From: DASQUK01 sp046723645
GTDB taxonomy: Bacteria > Actinomycetota > Acidimicrobiia > Acidimicrobiales > VFJN01
Reading direction: 5' to 3'
Length of the DNA stretch: 7,239 nucleotides
Assembly (NCBI GenBank): GCA_046723645.1
Contig: JBKOUY010000141.1
Coordinates: 1-7,239 of the forward strand
Part shown: positions 5,527 through 7,239 of the stretch, piece by piece
Position numbering within the stretch: position 1 is the first letter of the stretch
How the letters are laid out: each line of letters starts with the position of its first letter
Position numbers and translations under genes: made by a program
Notes under the pieces: generated by a model
What the model saw: only the letters and a program-made list of their open reading frames with translations
What the model was told of the DNA's origin: nothing
The model's database searches: none

Positions 5527-6003
5527 ATGACGACGAGTGAGCCCGGCGTCGCGGAGCCGTTGCGCCAAGCGGTGTTCGAGCGCTTCGTCCGCGACGTCGA
5601 GCCCCGCCTCCGGCGGGCCCTGGTGGCGGCGTACGGCGGCCAGCGGGGTAGGGAGGCGACTGCCGAGGCGTTGAGCTGGGCGTGGGAGAACTGGGACCGC
5701 GTGCGGGCGATGAAGTATCCGCACCGGTACCTGTTCCAGGTCGGCCGGTCGCGAACTCGGGCGAGGCGCCAGCGTGTGGTGTTCGAGGTCAACGACGCCG
5801 CGGAACGCCACGTCGAGCCGCGTCTCGGGCCGGCGCTCGCACGGCTGTCCGAGCGCCAGCGGATCGCAGTTGTGCTGGTGCACGGGTTCGGCTGGACACA
5901 TCGCGAGGTGGCGGAACTGACCGGCAGCCGCCCGACCACGGTCCAGAACCACCTCGAGCGGGGCCTCCGCAAGCTTCGCACCGACCTGGAGGCCGGACGA
6001 TGA
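5527..6003 (+). CDS. ECF-like (group 4) RNA polymerase sigma factor
   Basis: The 158-residue product has only sigma regions 2 and 4. Region 2 is at about 17-84, with the helix EATAEALSWAWENWDRV and the DNA-contacting YLFQVGRSRTRARRQR. Region 4 is at about 99-156 with PALARLSERQRIAVVLVHG, then the helix-turn-helix WTHREVAELTGSRPTTVQNHLERGLRKLRTDL. It is short for an ECF factor, and region 2 is divergent at the usual D-x-x-Q-E position (EATAEALSWAW instead), which points to one of the less studied actinobacterial groups. The start is either ATG 5527 or the adjacent GTG 5524. AGGGGG (5519-5524) is very close to both, so initiation may be weak or leaderless. The stop overlaps the next gene's start as ATGA, so the two are translationally coupled, the classic arrangement of an ECF sigma with its regulator. 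Confidence 0.9.
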   Translation: MTTSEPGVAEPLRQAVFERFVRDVEPRLRRALVAAYGGQRGREATAEALSWAWENWDRVRAMKYPHRYLFQVGRSRTRARRQRVVFEVNDAAERHVEPRLGPALARLSERQRIAVVLVHGFGWTHREVAELTGSRPTTVQNHLERGLRKLRTDLEAGR

Positions 6004-6743
6004 CCGACCTGTCTGACCAGCTGCGTGCGCTCATCGAGGCCGCCGCCGAACCCGTGGATCCCGCCGAGGTGAGACGCCTCCCGCCGATTCCGTTGGACAG
6101 GGCAGCCCGACGTTCTCGCCGCCCACTCGCAATGGCGCTGGTGGGTGTGGCCGCGGTCGCACTCGCCATCCTGGGCCTGGCCGCGCTGGTCACCGGCCAC
6201 GACGCCGACGACAGCATCACGACGGCGACGACCGGCCCGACCGCCGACCCGGCCTCCTGCTACCCCAATCCGTGCCGCGACGTGGACGACGCCGAAGCCA
6301 TGGCTCTGCTGGGAGTTCCCGTGGCCATGCCTTCGGGCATCCCCGCCGGCTGGGAGCTGGTGTCCAGCGAGGTGGAGTTCTACCCCGCCGGGGTCGAGGT
6401 CGACGGGCAGCGCCCCAGCCCGGTGGACAGCGTGTTGCTCCGGCGAAACTGGTCGCCGCCAGGTGAGAGCTTGACCGAGGGCTGCCCCGCCCTGATCAGC
6501 CTTCGGGTGATCCCTCTCCGCCCGGGTGAGACCGACGCCGGCGTGGGCAGTTCGACGTACCTCACCCTGCCCGACGGCACTCCGGTCTACGGGACGGTGG
6601 GCCCGGGGGTATGCGGCGACGGCGCCGGCGAGGAGGCCGAGACCGGCTGGTTGACCTGGACACACGCAGGCGTCGGGTACGGACTCCGCTCGTTCGGCGC
6701 TCCCGCCGAGGCGCTCCGCTCGATCGTCACCTCGCTCCCGTGA
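6000..6743 (+). CDS. Single-pass membrane protein, putative anti-sigma partner of the ECF factor
   Basis: The 247-residue product has a cytoplasmic N-terminus of about 42 residues (MTDLSDQLRALIEAAAEP..., then a basic stretch RRSRRP), one transmembrane helix at about 43-64, and an extracytoplasmic domain of about 180 residues. That domain contains four cysteines (87, 92, 162, 205), which could form disulfides, and a threonine/aspartate-rich linker (67-85). The N-terminal part lacks the H-x3-C-x2-C zinc motif of ZAS anti-sigma factors. Its ATG overlaps the sigma gene's stop (ATGA, 6000-6003), so co-translation is expected. From position and topology I infer that it holds the sigma factor at the membrane and senses something outside. 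It could instead be an effector or envelope protein encoded with the sigma. I do not recognise the outer domain. Confidence 0.85.
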   Translation: MTDLSDQLRALIEAAAEPVDPAEVRRLPPIPLDRAARRSRRPLAMALVGVAAVALAILGLAALVTGHDADDSITTATTGPTADPASCYPNPCRDVDDAEAMALLGVPVAMPSGIPAGWELVSSEVEFYPAGVEVDGQRPSPVDSVLLRRNWSPPGESLTEGCPALISLRVIPLRPGETDAGVGSSTYLTLPDGTPVYGTVGPGVCGDGAGEEAETGWLTWTHAGVGYGLRSFGAPAEALRSIVTSLP

Positions 6744-6748
6744 GCGAG
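6731..6748 (+). terminator. Hairpin across the stop codon of the membrane protein gene
   Basis: CTCGCTC (6731-6737) pairs perfectly with GAGCGAG (6742-6748) over the loop CCGT. The stem includes the last codons and the TGA stop (6741-6743). No U-run follows, so it would be a U-less actinobacterial-type terminator at best, or an mRNA 3'-end stabiliser. Confidence 0.3.
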
Positions 6749-6843
6749 ACGGCGGCAGACGAGGTTGGCTGCTCGGCGGGGGGTGACGGTGACGCTTCAT
6801 CGTGGTCTCCGGTCTCTCAGGTGCAGGTCTTCTAGGGGCGCGG

Positions 6844-7239
6844 ATGCCGGCACCGGTGTTGGAGCGGACGGCTGGCGCCGTGGAGGGGTCGGCGGCGATA
6901 GGGGTAGCAACGTCGCCGTCGACCCCACCTCGCCGCGGGGTCGACCTCGACAAGCTGTTCGACGGGTTGGTCGACGCCTTCGAGCGGCCCGCTTGGCATC
7001 GTCTCGCTAGCTGCCGCGGCACCCCGACCGCCTGGTGGTCTCCACCCGAGTCGGCGCGGCCCGACGACCCGGTGGTGATGCGGGCCGCCGCTATCTGTGC
7101 CGACTGTCCGGTGCGGGGACCCGTTCGCTGGCGTCTCGGGCAGCAACTTCGAGAACAACACGTCGGACCTGCGCTGCGAAGTCAACTTGCTCATGCACGT
7201 CCGCTCGGCCAAGGCCGCGAGGCGGGTGGCTGCGACATG
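6844..7239 (+). CDS. WhiB-like protein, partial at window edge, possibly frameshifted
   Basis: WhiB proteins are small Fe-S transcription regulators of Actinobacteria that bind region 4 of the primary sigma factor. From ATG 6844 (AGGGG at 6834-6838, spacing 5) the frame stays open to the window's end, 132 codons. After a variable N-terminus it reads WHRLASCRG (51-59), WWSPPES (64-70) and AAAICADCPVR (81-91). Cysteines 57, 85 and 88 have the spacing of the first three cluster ligands of WhiB1. The fourth ligand, due at residue 94, is valine, and no GVWGG-type turn follows in this frame. If the GGGG run at 7115-7118 is read as GGG, the protein continues as CPVRDPF...NFENNT..., which looks more WhiB-like but still lacks the fourth cysteine. 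It may be a decaying gene, a sequencing error or a divergent member. The 6744-6843 spacer before it holds nothing else clear. Confidence 0.6.
   Translation, partial: MPAPVLERTAGAVEGSAAIGVATSPSTPPRRGVDLDKLFDGLVDAFERPAWHRLASCRGTPTAWWSPPESARPDDPVVMRAAAICADCPVRGPVRWRLGQQLREQHVGPALRSQLAHARPLGQGREAGGCDM

Noticed and set aside
3802..5952. Minus-strand open frame of 716 codons
   Set aside because: It overlaps three well-supported genes (sulfurtransferase, aldo/keto reductase, ECF sigma) and has proline/arginine-rich shadow composition with no domain.
5517..7022. Minus-strand open frame of 501 codons
   Set aside because: It is antisense to the ECF sigma and membrane protein genes, which have recognisable domains and an ATGA junction. 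It has no motif of its own.
6832..7212. Minus-strand open frame opposite the WhiB-like frame
   Set aside because: No recognisable domain or ribosome site, while the plus strand has WhiB signature cysteines and an AGGGG site before ATG 6844.
1..7239. CRISPR array, insertion sequence, integrase or attachment site
   Set aside because: No spaced direct repeats, transposase or recombinase motifs, or terminal inverted repeats are seen. The tRNA 3' end has no repeated copy in the window that would suggest integration.

Overview
The window is strongly GC-rich and looks chromosomal. It comes from an actinobacterium (Actinomycetota), and I infer a lineage near Acidimicrobiia. Three things support this: a WhiB-like reading frame (a family confined to Actinobacteria and their phages), a sulfurtransferase with the CRIGERS active-site loop of mycobacterial CysA2, and a tRNA gene with no encoded CCA. 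No mobile element, CRISPR array, rRNA or phage gene is visible, and the compact convergent and divergent layout reads as core genome.

Layout, left to right: a short hairpin with a T-run (terminator-like) at the left edge; tRNA-Val(UAC) on the minus strand; a group 2 (primary-like) sigma-70 factor on the plus strand (434-1381). Its stop overlaps, tail to tail, that of a Nudix hydrolase on the minus strand (1371-1949). The Nudix gene follows an inositol-monophosphatase-family gene (1959-2729) by 9 bases, so the two form an operon. Divergently, across 31 bases that carry an inverted CACGTGT/ACACGTG repeat, lies a plus-strand gene of unknown function (2761-3336). Next is a tandem-rhodanese sulfurtransferase of the CysA2 type (3477-4316) with a good promoter and a structured leader. 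An aldo/keto reductase runs back toward it on the minus strand (4329-5354).

The most informative regulatory signal is upstream of that reductase: a perfect 18-bp palindrome inside a 19-bp spacer between TTGACT and TACGGT. This is the geometry of promoters activated by MerR-family regulators, SoxR above all. On the other side of this region is an ECF-type sigma factor (5527-6003), overlapping by ATGA with a single-pass membrane protein (6000-6743). That protein sits where an anti-sigma factor would be but lacks the zinc-binding anti-sigma motif. At the right edge a WhiB-like frame starts at 6844 and leaves the window. It keeps three of the four cluster cysteines at WhiB1-like spacing and then diverges, which suggests a frameshift in a GGGG run.

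Taken together the window is rich in transcription control (two sigma factors, a WhiB-like protein, a MerR-type promoter) alongside housekeeping and redox or sulfur enzymes. I do not see a clear multi-gene novel system. The strongest leads are the MerR-type control of the reductase, the ECF sigma/membrane partner pair, and the decaying or divergent WhiB frame.
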